A program made the translations under genes and the position numbers. From positions 5,799,001 to 5,863,000 of the forward strand of contig NZ_CP137573.1 of NCBI RefSeq assembly GCF_033343995.1: a stretch of 64,000 bases of DNA, read 5' to 3'. How positions within the stretch are numbered: the first letter of the stretch is position 1; each line of letters begins with the position of its first letter. Below the pieces are notes generated by a model. The model searched no databases, was not told where the DNA came from, and saw nothing but the letters and a program-made list of their open reading frames with translations. Below are positions 50,570-59,591 of this stretch, piece after piece. The DNA is from Streptomyces sp. HUAS YS2. GTDB taxonomy: Bacteria; Actinomycetota; Actinomycetes; Streptomycetales; Streptomycetaceae.

Positions 50570-51922
50570 GTGACCGTGAACGCTGAATCCCACGCCGTCG
50601 CCAAGGCGACCTGGCGAGACCTGCCCGCGGCGCAGCAGCCCGAGTACCCCGATGCCGAGGCTCTGCGCGATGTGATCGCGGACCTCGAGTCGTATCCTCC
50701 GCTCGTCTTCGCCGGCGAGTGCGACCAGCTGCGCGCCCGGATGGGAGCCGTCGCCCGTGGCGAGGCGTTCCTGCTCCAGGGCGGCGACTGTGCCGAGGCC
50801 TTCGACGCCGTGTCCGCCGACCACATCCGGGCCAAGCTCAAGACGCTGCTCCAGATGAGCGCCGTCCTCACCTACGCGGCCTCCGTGCCCGTGGTGAAGG
50901 TCGGCCGCATCGCGGGGCAGTACTCGAAGCCCCGCTCCAAGGGGACCGAGACCCGCGACGGGGTGACCCTGCCGACCTACCGCGGCGACTCCGTCAACGG
51001 GTTCGACTTCAACGAGAAGGCCCGTGTTCCCGACCCCGAGCGCCTGAAGCGGATGTACAACGCGTCCGCCTCCACGCTCAACCTGGTACGCGCCTTCACC
51101 ACCGGCGGTTACGCCGACCTGCGCCAGGTGCACGCCTGGAACCAGGACTTCGTGAAGTCGTCCCCGTCGGGCCAGCGCTACGAGCAGCTGGCGCGCGAGA
51201 TCGACAACGCGCTGAACTTCATGAAGGCCTGTGGCACCGACCCGGCCGAGTTCCGCGCGGTCGAGTTCTACGCCTCCCACGAGGCGCTGCTGCTCGACTA
51301 CGAGGGCGCCCTCACGCGTACCGACTCGCGCACCGGCAAGCTGTACGACACCTCCGGCCACATGGTCTGGATCGGTGAGCGCACCCGCCAGCTCGACCAC
51401 GCCCACGTCGAGTTCGCCTCGCAGATCGCGAACCCGATCGGCATCAAGCTGGGCCCGACGACCTCGGTCGACGAGGCGCTCACGTACATCGACCGCCTGG
51501 ACCCGGACCGCGAGCCGGGCCGGCTGACCTTCATCGTCCGCATGGGCGCCGACAAGGTCCGGGACAAGCTCCCGGAGCTCGTCGAGAAGGTCACCGCCTC
51601 CGGCGCGGTCGTCGCCTGGGTGACCGACCCGATGCACGGCAACACCTTCGAGGCGGCCTCGGGCCACAAGACCCGCCGCTTCGACGACGTGCTCGACGAG
51701 GTCAAGGGCTTCTTCGAGGTCCACAAGGAGCTCGGCACCCACCCGGGCGGCATCCACGTGGAGCTCACCGGCGACGACGTCACGGAGTGCGTGGGCGGCG
51801 GCGACGAGATCTTCGTCGACGACCTGCACCAGCGCTACGAGACGGCCTGCGACCCGCGGCTCAACCGCAGCCAGTCGCTGGACCTGGCCTTCCTGGTGGC
51901 GGAGATGTACCGCGATCAGTAA
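50570..51922 (+). CDS. aroH: 3-deoxy-7-phosphoheptulonate synthase, class II
   Basis: A 450-aa class II (plant-type) DAHP synthase, the first step of the shikimate pathway. Metal and PEP residues: LQGGDCAEAFD, GRIAGQYSKPRS, ERTRQLDHAHVEFA and HPGGIHVELTGDDVTECVGG. GTG at 50570 (TVNAESHAVAKATW); a second GTG at 50576 would remove 2 residues, and GGGA is the only weak ribosome site. The homologue in M. tuberculosis is Rv2178c, inhibited by aromatic amino acids. Divergent from trpEG. Confidence 0.95.
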   Translation: MTVNAESHAVAKATWRDLPAAQQPEYPDAEALRDVIADLESYPPLVFAGECDQLRARMGAVARGEAFLLQGGDCAEAFDAVSADHIRAKLKTLLQMSAVLTYAASVPVVKVGRIAGQYSKPRSKGTETRDGVTLPTYRGDSVNGFDFNEKARVPDPERLKRMYNASASTLNLVRAFTTGGYADLRQVHAWNQDFVKSSPSGQRYEQLAREIDNALNFMKACGTDPAEFRAVEFYASHEALLLDYEGALTRTDSRTGKLYDTSGHMVWIGERTRQLDHAHVEFASQIANPIGIKLGPTTSVDEALTYIDRLDPDREPGRLTFIVRMGADKVRDKLPELVEKVTASGAVVAWVTDPMHGNTFEAASGHKTRRFDDVLDEVKGFFEVHKELGTHPGGIHVELTGDDVTECVGGGDEIFVDDLHQRYETACDPRLNRSQSLDLAFLVAEMYRDQ

Positions 51923-51934
51923 GTAGCTTCCTAC

Positions 51935-51978
51935 GACTGTGGGGCGCGGATCCATGTGATCCGCGCCCCACAGTCTTT
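51935..51978 (+). terminator. Terminator after DAHP synthase gene
   Basis: An 18-bp perfect stem, GACTGTGGGGCGCGGATC with 51958-51975, followed by TTTT. Confidence 0.92.
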
Positions 51979-52007
51979 TCCGGTCTTTACACCTGAGGGT
52001 CGCCGGG

Positions 52008-52026
52008 TAAGGTTAGGTTAGCCTTA
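52008..52026 (+). promoter_or_regulatory. Iron box (IdeR/DmdR-type) before bfd
   Basis: TAAGGTTAGGTTAGCCTTA matches the 19-bp iron-repressor consensus TTAGGTTAGGCTAACCTAA at 15 of 19 positions. It ends 25 bp before the bfd start, in the place of a promoter. Confidence 0.8.
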
Positions 52027-52051
52027 TCGATCTCGGCGGGAGGTGAACCGC

Positions 52052-52288
52052 GTGTACGTCTGCTCGTGCTTCGGCGTGACGGAGAAGCAGGTCAAGGAGC
52101 ACGCGGACGCGGGCGCCTGCACCCCTCGCCAGATAGCCTCCGCCTGCAAGGCCGGAACCGACTGCGGCTCGTGTGTACGGCGCATTCAGGCCATTCTCGG
52201 GCGCGGCAACTGTCCGCGACGGGATCTGGTCGAGCAGGGGCTGCCGGCCCTCACCTCGTCCCCTGAGGGCCTCTCCGAAGCCGCCTGA
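52052..52288 (+). CDS. bfd: Bacterioferritin-associated ferredoxin (Bfd)
   Basis: A 78-aa 2Fe-2S protein that donates electrons for release of iron from bacterioferritin. The GTG at 52052 has GGGAGG 8 nt upstream and places the cluster cysteines at C4, C6, C38 and C41, exactly as in E. coli Bfd; the GTG at 52043 would overlap the ribosome site. A Lys/Ala-rich middle and a Pro-rich tail follow. Under an iron box, and convergent with bfr: a release/storage pair. Confidence 0.94.
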   Translation: MYVCSCFGVTEKQVKEHADAGACTPRQIASACKAGTDCGSCVRRIQAILGRGNCPRRDLVEQGLPALTSSPEGLSEAA

Positions 52289-52304
52289 GCCGCCGCTCGG
52301 CCGG

Positions 52305-52781
52305 TCAGCTCGGCTGCTCGATCAGCGTCGAGATGTACAGCGCCTCACCCAGGCTCTCGATCAGCTCCAGCTGGGTGTCGAGATAGTCGATGTGGTGCTC
52401 CTCGTCGGCCAGGATCTCCTCGAAGAGGTTGGCGGACGTGATGTCGTTCTTGGCCCGCATGACCTCGATGCCGCGCTTCAGCCGGTCGATCGCCTCGACC
52501 TCGACCTGCCGGTCCGCCTCGAACATCTCCTTGACCGTCTGACCGACGCGCACGTGGAAGAGCCGCTGGTAATTGGGCAGGCCGTCGAGCATCAGGATGC
52601 GCTCGGTCAGCTTGTCCGCGTGCTTCATCTCGTCGATGGACTCCTCGCGGGTGTACTTCGCGAGCTTCGTCCAGCCCTTGTTGTCCTGGATGCGGTAATG
52701 CAGCCAGTACTGGTTGATGGCCGTCAGTTCACCGGTCAGCTGCTCGTTGAGGAACTCGAGGACTTCGGTGTCGCCCTGCAT
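52305..52781 (-). CDS. bfr: Bacterioferritin
   Basis: A 158-aa heme-containing iron storage subunit (24-mer). ATG at 52781 with AAGGAG 8 nt upstream; a longer start at 52826 is unlikely. Ferroxidase ligands E18, E51, H54, E94, E127, H130 and heme ligand M52 all fall at E. coli numbering. It is convergent with bfd, 16 bp apart. No iron box was recognised upstream of bfr itself. Confidence 0.96.
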   Translation of the reverse strand: MQGDTEVLEFLNEQLTGELTAINQYWLHYRIQDNKGWTKLAKYTREESIDEMKHADKLTERILMLDGLPNYQRLFHVRVGQTVKEMFEADRQVEVEAIDRLKRGIEVMRAKNDITSANLFEEILADEEHHIDYLDTQLELIESLGEALYISTLIEQPS

Positions 52782-52927
52782 CGCAGCGGCTCCTTCCACG
52801 CATGTCACTGGGCAGAATGGGCGCATCCTCGCACCGGGGATGGGGAGCGTCCAGTAAGTACACGCTTAGTAGCTCTTGCCCGGTTGGGGTGCGCCCTGGT
52901 CATGACCACCCCTCCCGGTCTGTCACC

Positions 52928-53566
52928 ATGGATGACATGGGTCAGCCGGACAGCGGAGAGCGGGAAGCAGGGCAGTCGGAACTTCCTCCGGGGCAGCGGC
53001 TGCAGCGCGGCTGGCCGGTCACCCACTACGGCCCGGTGCCGCGGTTCAAGCCGGACCGCTGGGAGTTCCGGGTCTTCGGCGCGACCGCGGACGGCGAGAA
53101 GCGCTGCTGGAACCACGAGGAGTTCTCGGCCCTGCCGTTCTCCACGGTGGTTGCCGATCTGCACTGCGTCACGAAATTCAGCATGGTGGGGGCCGAATGG
53201 GGTGGGGTGCCCGCCCGGACGATCCTCGAACTCGCCCCGCCGGCGCCGAACGTCACCCACGTCATGGTCTGGGCCGAGTACGGCTTCAGCGCCAATCTGC
53301 GGCTCTCCGACTTCGACTCGGACCGCACGATCTTCGCCACCCACAAGGACGGCGAGCTGCTCACCGCCGAACACGGCTTCCCACTGCGGCTCGTCGTGCC
53401 GCACCTGTACGCCTGGAAGGGGCCCAAGTGGGTCCGCGGCGTGGAGTACATGACCGCCGACCGGCGCGGCTTCTGGGAGGAGCGCGGGTACCACAACATC
53501 GGTGACCCGTGGACCGAGCAGCGGTACTCGTACCAGGAAGAACCGGGCGACGGTCCCGAACTCTGA
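52928..53566 (+). CDS. Sulfite oxidase-like molybdopterin oxidoreductase
   Basis: A 212-aa protein with the oxidoreductase molybdopterin-binding fold: the Mo-binding Cys in VVADLHCVTKFSMVG (about residue 80), then WGGVPARTILE and VVPHLYAWKGPKWVRG. No signal peptide or heme domain; cytosolic. Start used is ATG 52928; ATG 52937 is also possible. Related to MsrP/YedY and sulfite oxidase; the substrate is unknown. Confidence 0.87.
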   Translation: MDDMGQPDSGEREAGQSELPPGQRLQRGWPVTHYGPVPRFKPDRWEFRVFGATADGEKRCWNHEEFSALPFSTVVADLHCVTKFSMVGAEWGGVPARTILELAPPAPNVTHVMVWAEYGFSANLRLSDFDSDRTIFATHKDGELLTAEHGFPLRLVVPHLYAWKGPKWVRGVEYMTADRRGFWEERGYHNIGDPWTEQRYSYQEEPGDGPEL

Positions 53567-53595
53567 CCGGCGCCCGATTCGTCGCTGACCGATGG

Positions 53596-54228
53596 TCAGT
53601 GGTGGTACTGGTGGACCACGGCGTGGCCCTTGCCGCGGCCGATCATCCACTTGTTGACCGGAGTGGTGAGGACGAACGCCGCGCCGAGCGCGATGGCGAG
53701 GACGATCCAGAACAGCGCGTCGGTCAGGTGCGCGTCCATGGCGCCGGGCCACAGGGCGATGACGCCGTTGTCGATGATCTCCATGACCGCGATGGACAGC
53801 GTGTCGGCGGCGAGCGCGACCTTGAAGGCGGTCCTGAAGTCGACCCCGGCCTTCAGGATCCCGCGCAGGGTGAGCGCGTAGCCGAAGAAGAACGCCAGGA
53901 CGATGGCGAGGGCCATCGTCGGCATGTTGCCCCAGCCGAGCGCGGTGCCGATGATCATGCCGAGGATCTCGCCGATGGCGCAGCCGGTGAGGCAGTGCAG
54001 CGTCGCCTGCGCGGCCATCGCCCAGGACACCTTGCCGCCGTGCTGGTGATGGGCGTGGGCGTCGTGTCCGGCGTGCGCGCCGTGGTCGGCGTGCGCACCG
54101 TGGTTGTCGTGGCCCGCGTGCGCGGTGTGGTCGTGACCGGCGTGCTGGGCGTGCTGGGCGTGCTGGGCGTGGTCGTGGTGGCCCTCGTGGCCGTGCCGGT
54201 CGTGCGCCGCGTGCGTTTCGTGCTGCAT
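53596..54228 (-). CDS. His-rich DUF4396 membrane protein
   Basis: A 210-aa protein. Residues 2-64 have about 25 His with Ala/Asp/Gly repeats (HAQHAQHAQHAGHDH), a likely metal-binding tail. Then four TM helices (about 68-88, 96-116, 128-150, 165-188) matching DUF4396, with a conserved CLTGCAIGE Cys pair in the first. A copper-type palindrome lies upstream (54279). A role in copper handling is therefore plausible. Ribosome site weak. Confidence 0.88.
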   Translation of the reverse strand: MQHETHAAHDRHGHEGHHDHAQHAQHAQHAGHDHTAHAGHDNHGAHADHGAHAGHDAHAHHQHGGKVSWAMAAQATLHCLTGCAIGEILGMIIGTALGWGNMPTMALAIVLAFFFGYALTLRGILKAGVDFRTAFKVALAADTLSIAVMEIIDNGVIALWPGAMDAHLTDALFWIVLAIALGAAFVLTTPVNKWMIGRGKGHAVVHQYHH

Positions 54229-54253
54229 GAGAAGGCCCCCAACGTCAGGTAGC

Positions 54254-54276
54254 GGTTCCTGCGTACAGCAGGAACC
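54254..54276. promoter_or_regulatory. Second inverted repeat before the DUF4396 gene
   Basis: GGTTCCTG (54254-54261) and CAGGAACC (54269-54276), a perfect 8-bp inverted repeat with 7-bp spacing between the copper-type palindrome and the gene: a leader hairpin or a second operator. Confidence 0.4.
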
Positions 54277-54278
54277 GT

Positions 54279-54295
54279 ATACCCCCCTGGGGTAT
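54279..54295. promoter_or_regulatory. CsoR-type copper operator
   Basis: ATACCCCCCTGGGGTAT is a palindrome (ATACCCC-CCT-GGGGTAT) of the kind recognised by copper-sensing CsoR repressors. It lies 51 bp upstream of the minus-strand DUF4396 start. No csoR gene is in the window. Confidence 0.65.
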
Positions 54296-54310
54296 TCCTC
54301 AACAGGAATT

Positions 54311-55162
54311 TCAGTCGCGGAGCTCCTTCAGCCGCGCGATGTCCGCGGCGTGACCCTCCCGGCCGCCCGGAGTCTCGATGATCAAGGGCACGTTCTCGGT
54401 GGCCGGATGCTTCATCAGCTCGCGGAACGGCTCCGCGCCGATGTTCCCCGCCCCGATGTTGGCGTGCCGGTCCTTGTGGGCGCCGACGACGTCCTGGGAG
54501 TCGTTGGCGTGGATCAGCTTCAGGCGTCCTTCGCCGACCGTCTCCACCAGCAGGTCCAGCGTCTGGATCATGCCGTGCGGGCCCGCCAGGTCGTGGCCTG
54601 CCGCGAAGATGTGGCAGGTGTCGAGGCAGACGCCCAGCTTGGGATGGTGGTCCAGGGCCTCGAAGTACGGGCCGAAGTCCCAGGTGCGGGAGCAGAGCGA
54701 GGATCCCTGGCCGGCCGTGGACTCCAGGAGCAGGAACGGGTCGTCGTCGTGCGTCAGCTCGTCGAGCAGCGGCCGCATCCGCTCCCGTACCTGCGCCAGC
54801 GCCTCCGCGCGCGGCCGGCCGCCGGTCGCGGAGCCCGTGTGCACGACCACGCCCAGCGCCCCGATCTCCCGGCCCCGGCGCAGCGAGTGACGCAGCGACT
54901 CGACGGAGCGGTCCACGGTGGCCTCGGTGTGCGAGCCGAAGTTGATCAGGTAGGGGGCGTGCACGTACGCGGGTATGTCCTCGGCCGCGCACTGCTCGCG
55001 GAACAGTTCGTCCTGCGCCGGGTTGCCCGGCGGGGTCGCCCAGCCGCGCGGATTGGCGACGAAGACCTGGACGGTCTCGGCGCGCAGCTCGCGGGCATAG
55101 CCCAGGCCGACCTTGGCGAGGCCGCCGGCCACGGGGACGTGGCCGCCGACGGGGTTGCGCAT
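54311..55162 (-). CDS. nfo: Endonuclease IV (deoxyribonuclease IV)
   Basis: A 283-aa AP endonuclease of the Nfo/APN1 TIM-barrel family that repairs abasic sites. Metal-binding motifs: YVHAPYLINFG, VVHTGSATGG, LLLESTAGQGSSL, GVCLDTCHIFAAGHD, KLIHANDSQDVVGAHKDRHANIG and IIETPGG. Start ATG 55162. It follows the PASTA kinase gene by 6 bp on the same strand, so cotranscription is likely. Confidence 0.95.
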   Translation of the reverse strand: MRNPVGGHVPVAGGLAKVGLGYARELRAETVQVFVANPRGWATPPGNPAQDELFREQCAAEDIPAYVHAPYLINFGSHTEATVDRSVESLRHSLRRGREIGALGVVVHTGSATGGRPRAEALAQVRERMRPLLDELTHDDDPFLLLESTAGQGSSLCSRTWDFGPYFEALDHHPKLGVCLDTCHIFAAGHDLAGPHGMIQTLDLLVETVGEGRLKLIHANDSQDVVGAHKDRHANIGAGNIGAEPFRELMKHPATENVPLIIETPGGREGHAADIARLKELRD

Positions 55163-55168
55163 GAGTCT

Positions 55169-57091
55169 CTAGATTCCCTTGGTCTTGAGGGTGATCGTGC
55201 TGCCCTCGGGGGCGGTGCCGGTCGGGTCCTGGCTCGCGACGGTCGTCCCGAGGTACGGGAAGGTCCGCTGGACCTTCACCTCGAAGCCCAGGCCCTCCAG
55301 GGCCGCCCGCGCCTCGTCCACGTCCTTGCCGGTGACGTCGGGGACCGTGATCATGCGGGGGCCCTTGGAGACGGTCAGAGTGATCACGTCACCCGCGGCC
55401 GCCCGGCTGCCCTCGGCGAGGGACTGGGCGGCGACCGAGCCGGCCGCCTCGGGGGAGAACACCTGCTCGGGGGCGACCTTCACCTTCAGCCCGGCGTCAC
55501 GGAGGGTCGTGGTGGCCTCGGAGACGGACTCGCCGGTGACGTCCGGGACGTCGACCGGGACGCCCTTGCTGACGACCAGGGCGACGGCGGAGTCGGGGCG
55601 GCGCTCGGTGCCCGGCTCCGGGTCTGAGCTGATCACCGCGCCCTGCGGGATGTCCTGGCTGAACGCCTGGGTGATCACGCCGGGCACCAGGCCGTCGGCG
55701 GCCAGCAGCTTCTTCGCCTCGGCGAGACGCTTGCCCTTGAGGTTCGGCACCTTCACGATCTCGGGGCCGCGGGAGATCGTCAGCGTCACCGCGTCGTTGC
55801 CGCGGATCCGCTCGCCCGGGTCCGGGTCGGTGTCCATGACGGTGCCGCGGGCGTACGCGTCGCTGAAGGCGCGCTTGGTCGAGGCGACGTCGAGCCCGGA
55901 GTCGGCGAGCCGCTTCGTGGCCTCGGCCTCGGTCCGGCCGAGCACGCTCGGGACGCGGGTGAACTGCCCGGAGTTGATGTACCAGACGCCGGAGCCGATC
56001 CCGAGGACGAGCAGCACCGCGAGGACCGCGACGAGCGGGCCGCGGCGCCGGAACGCCGGAAGGGGCCCGGGGGCCGGGGCGGGCGCCGGGGGCTCCGGCG
56101 GGGGCGCGGCGAGCCGCGAGGTGGCGGAGGGCCGCGGGATGACGGTGGTGCGGTCGTCCGTGTCGGTGGGCTCCGCCTCGGGGTGCGCCTGCGGCGGGAC
56201 CAGGTCCAGCTGCTCGTCGGTGAGGGTGGCGCGGGCCTCCCGGGTCCACGCCAGCAGCGCCACCGCGTCGTACGGGCGGACGTCGGGGTTCCGGGCGGTC
56301 GCGCCCGCGACCAGCTCGTCCAGTTCGAGGGCGAGGCCGGGCACGGCGGCGGACGGGGCCGGGACGTCCGTGTTCAGGTGCCGGTAGAGGACCTGGGCGG
56401 GGGTGTCGCCGGTGTGCGGCTTGCCGCCGGTCAGCATCTCGTACAGCACGACGCCGCAGGCGTACACGTCGGCGCGGGTGTCCGCGGTGCCGTGCTCGAT
56501 CTGCTCCGGGGCGAGGTAGGACACGGTGCCGAGGACGGTGTCGGTGGTGTTCGTGGTGGAGCCGACGGCCCGTACGAGACCGAAGTCGGCGACCTTGACC
56601 CGGCCGTCGTCCCCTATCAGGACGTTCTCCGGCTTCATGTCCCGGTGCACGAACCCGGCCCGGTGGGCGGCGCCGAGCGCGGCGAGCACCGGCTCCAGGA
56701 CGTCCAGCGCGGCCCGCGGCTGCAGCGCGCCGCGCTCGCGCAGCACGTCGCGCAGCGTGCAGCCGGCCACGTACTCCATGGCGAGGTACACGTACGCGCC
56801 GTCCGCGCCCTGGTCGAAGACGCCGACCACGTTGGGGTGCGAGAGCCGGGCGACGGACTTCGCCTCGCGGATGAACCGCTCGACGAACGACGCGTCGGTG
56901 GCGAGGTCGGGGTGCATGACCTTCAGCGCGAGCACGCGGTCGAGGCGGGTGTCCATGGCCCGGTAGACGGTGGCCATCCCGCCGACGGCGATGCGCGCGT
57001 CGACGCGGTAGCGGCCGTCGAGCAGCTGTCCGACGTTGGGGCCTCCCCAGCCCGAAGGGCTAGGGGAAGGGTCCTTGAGGGTCGTGTCCAC
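55169..57091 (-). CDS. Ser/Thr protein kinase with four PASTA domains
   Basis: A 640-aa PknB-like receptor kinase. Kinase domain 28-290: Gly loop RIAVGGMATVYRA, K57, E76, catalytic D151 (HRDMKPEN), DFG D169 and APE region. Juxtamembrane Pro-rich linker to residue 345, TM helix about 352-370, then four extracellular PASTA repeats (375-640) that bind muropeptides or lipid II. GTG start 57091; the first 22 residues are partly encoded by a REP-like palindrome. Possible partner: the Rv2175c-like protein at 60853. Confidence 0.94.
   Translation of the reverse strand: MDTTLKDPSPSPSGWGGPNVGQLLDGRYRVDARIAVGGMATVYRAMDTRLDRVLALKVMHPDLATDASFVERFIREAKSVARLSHPNVVGVFDQGADGAYVYLAMEYVAGCTLRDVLRERGALQPRAALDVLEPVLAALGAAHRAGFVHRDMKPENVLIGDDGRVKVADFGLVRAVGSTTNTTDTVLGTVSYLAPEQIEHGTADTRADVYACGVVLYEMLTGGKPHTGDTPAQVLYRHLNTDVPAPSAAVPGLALELDELVAGATARNPDVRPYDAVALLAWTREARATLTDEQLDLVPPQAHPEAEPTDTDDRTTVIPRPSATSRLAAPPPEPPAPAPAPGPLPAFRRRGPLVAVLAVLLVLGIGSGVWYINSGQFTRVPSVLGRTEAEATKRLADSGLDVASTKRAFSDAYARGTVMDTDPDPGERIRGNDAVTLTISRGPEIVKVPNLKGKRLAEAKKLLAADGLVPGVITQAFSQDIPQGAVISSDPEPGTERRPDSAVALVVSKGVPVDVPDVTGESVSEATTTLRDAGLKVKVAPEQVFSPEAAGSVAAQSLAEGSRAAAGDVITLTVSKGPRMITVPDVTGKDVDEARAALEGLGFEVKVQRTFPYLGTTVASQDPTGTAPEGSTITLKTKGI
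57036..57070. repeat. REP-like palindrome at the 5' end of the kinase gene
   Basis: GGGGCCTCCCC with CAGCCCGAAGGGCTAGGGGA is the same element type as 23182-23222. It encodes residues 8-19 of the kinase (SPSPSGWGGPNV region). Confidence 0.6.
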
Positions 57092-57124
57092 GGCGTCGAG
57101 TCTACGAGCCGTCCGGAGCCCCTC

Positions 57125-57164
57125 CGCGCGTCACAGCGGCACTGCAGCGCAGCTGTGACGCGCG
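57125..57164 (-). terminator. Terminator of the thiOSG operon
   Basis: CGCGCGTCACAGC (57125-57137) pairs with GCTGTGACGCGCG (57152-57164); it lies 7 bp beyond the thiG stop on the minus strand. Confidence 0.8.
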
Positions 57165-57170
57165 GGGGCC

Positions 57171-57965
<795 letters not shown>

Positions 57966-57970
57966 CGCGC

Positions 57971-58177
57971 TCACCCTCCCTGCACGGCGGTGAGGACCTC
58001 GACCCGGTCGCCCTCGCCGAGGACGGTCGCGGACCACTCGCTGCGCGGCACGACCGCCTCGTTGACGGCCGCGGCCACCCCGGACGGGGACGTCGTCAGC
58101 GTCGCGACGAGCGCGTCGAGCGCGACGGGGCCGGAGAGCTCGCGCGGCTCCCCGTTGACAGAGACCTTCAGACTCAT
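57971..58177 (-). CDS. thiS: Sulfur carrier protein ThiS
   Basis: A 68-aa ubiquitin-like carrier with the C-terminal GG required for thiocarboxylation and N-terminal SLKVSVNGEPREL. It overlaps the thiO stop by 4 bp (ATGA) and sits just before thiG. Its activating enzyme (ThiF/MoeB-like) is not in the window; the cysteine desulfurase at 9424 is a possible sulfur source, not shown. Confidence 0.95.
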   Translation of the reverse strand: MSLKVSVNGEPRELSGPVALDALVATLTTSPSGVAAAVNEAVVPRSEWSATVLGEGDRVEVLTAVQGG

Positions 58178-59337
58178 GCGGGCTGCTCCTGACGTACGGA
58201 GGAGAAACGGCGGGGGCTGAACGGGCGCGCCTCTTCCGGCAGCACCCCGGTGGCCAGGACCTCGGCCATCACGTCGCCCGTGACGGGCGTCAGCAGCACC
58301 CCGTTGCGGTAGTGCCCGGTCGCCAGCAGCAGTCCGGGCAGCGCGGTCGCGCCGAGCAGCGGCGCGTTGTCGGGGGAGCCGGGGCGCAGCCCGGCGCGGG
58401 TCTCGGTGAGCGGCAGTTCGGTGAGGCCGGGCACCAACTCGTGCGCGTCGCGCAGCAGTTCGTACACCCCGCCCGCGGTCACCGTGGTGTCCCAGCCCAG
58501 CTCCTCGCTGGTCGCGCCGACGACCAGCTCGCCGTTCTCCCGGGGCACCAGGTAGACATGGCTGCCGCGCACCACGGCGCGGACCGTCCGGGACAGGAAC
58601 GGCGCGTACGCGGGCGGCACGGTCAGCCGCAGGACCTGCCCCTTGACCGGCCGCACCGGCGGGAGCACCTCCTCCGGGACGCCGTCGAGCCGGCCGCTCA
58701 GGCTGCCCCCGGCCAGCACGACCTGGTCGGCCGCCGCCTCCGTCCCGCCGGCGAGCACGGCGCCCGCCGCCCGGTCCCGTACCACCGTCAGACGCTCGGC
58801 CCAGGACCGGTGGAAGACCACCCCGGCCCGCTCGCAGGCGGTGACCAGCGCGTCGGCGAGCCGCCGCGGGTCCACCTGGTGGTCCCCGTCGACCCGCAGC
58901 CCGCCGCGCACCCCCGGCGCCAGCATCGGCTCCAGGCGCCGGCACTCGCGACCGCTCAGCCACTCCGACTGCAGGCCGCAGCGGGTCTGCAGGGCGTGCA
59001 GTTCGCGCAGGTGCGCCCGGTCGTCGGCGTCGAGGGCGACGGCGAGCGTGCCGCAGGCGCGGTAGCCCACGTCCTGGCCGGTGGCGTCGGCGAGTTCGGC
59101 GACGAAGTCCGGGTAGCGGCGCGCGGAGGCCAGATTGAGGCCCAGCAGCGTCTCCTCGCCGTAGTGGAGTTCGGTGACCGCGGCCAGCATTCCGGCCGCG
59201 ACCCGCGCGGCGCCGCCGCCCGGCTCCGGGTCGGCGACCGCGGTGCGCAGCCCGCGCAGGGCCGCGCGCCAGGCCGTGACCAGGCCGATGATCCCGCCCC
59301 CGACGACGAGGACATCCGATTCGGTACGTGCGTGCAT
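58174..59337 (-). CDS. thiO: Glycine oxidase
   Basis: A 387-aa FAD-dependent DadA-type oxidase that turns glycine into dehydroglycine for ThiG. Dinucleotide site VVGGGIIGLVTAWRAALRG, VLAGGSLSGRL and the GHYRNGVLLTPVTG C-terminal motif. I used the ATG at 59337, directly after the TPP riboswitch. It heads thiO-thiS-thiG, all under thiamine control. Confidence 0.95.
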   Translation of the reverse strand: MHARTESDVLVVGGGIIGLVTAWRAALRGLRTAVADPEPGGGAARVAAGMLAAVTELHYGEETLLGLNLASARRYPDFVAELADATGQDVGYRACGTLAVALDADDRAHLRELHALQTRCGLQSEWLSGRECRRLEPMLAPGVRGGLRVDGDHQVDPRRLADALVTACERAGVVFHRSWAERLTVVRDRAAGAVLAGGTEAAADQVVLAGGSLSGRLDGVPEEVLPPVRPVKGQVLRLTVPPAYAPFLSRTVRAVVRGSHVYLVPRENGELVVGATSEELGWDTTVTAGGVYELLRDAHELVPGLTELPLTETRAGLRPGSPDNAPLLGATALPGLLLATGHYRNGVLLTPVTGDVMAEVLATGVLPEEARPFSPRRFSSVRQEQPA

Positions 59338-59347
59338 GGGCGTCCAG

Positions 59348-59442
59348 CCCCTCCCTTCGCCGGCATGACCCGGATCAGGTTCGTACGGTCGGAGGCCGCC
59401 CAGCCTCCCTCTCAGCCCGGTGCGTCCGGGCTCCCGCGTGTG
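59348..59442 (-). ncRNA. TPP riboswitch (thi box)
   Basis: On the minus strand: GCACCGGGCTGAGAGGGAG near the 5' half, then CGTACGAACCTGATCCGGGT and CATGCCGGCGAAGGGAG at the 3' end. These are the invariant CUGAGA, ACCUGA and GCGAAGGGA blocks of the thiamine pyrophosphate aptamer. It ends about 10 nt before thiO. No U-run terminator is seen, so translational control is likely. Limits approximate. Confidence 0.95.
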
Positions 59443-59591
59443 CTCTACGTCGACGGTCAGCCTAACCCCAGCCGTCCGGGGGCTGTAAGGGCGGGACCGG
59501 CGGGGCGGGAGGGGAGCGCCCGGCCACGGGTCGGACCACGGGCCGGACCACCCGACTTCCTGACGAGTCGTCAGATGCGTAAGGTGGACGG

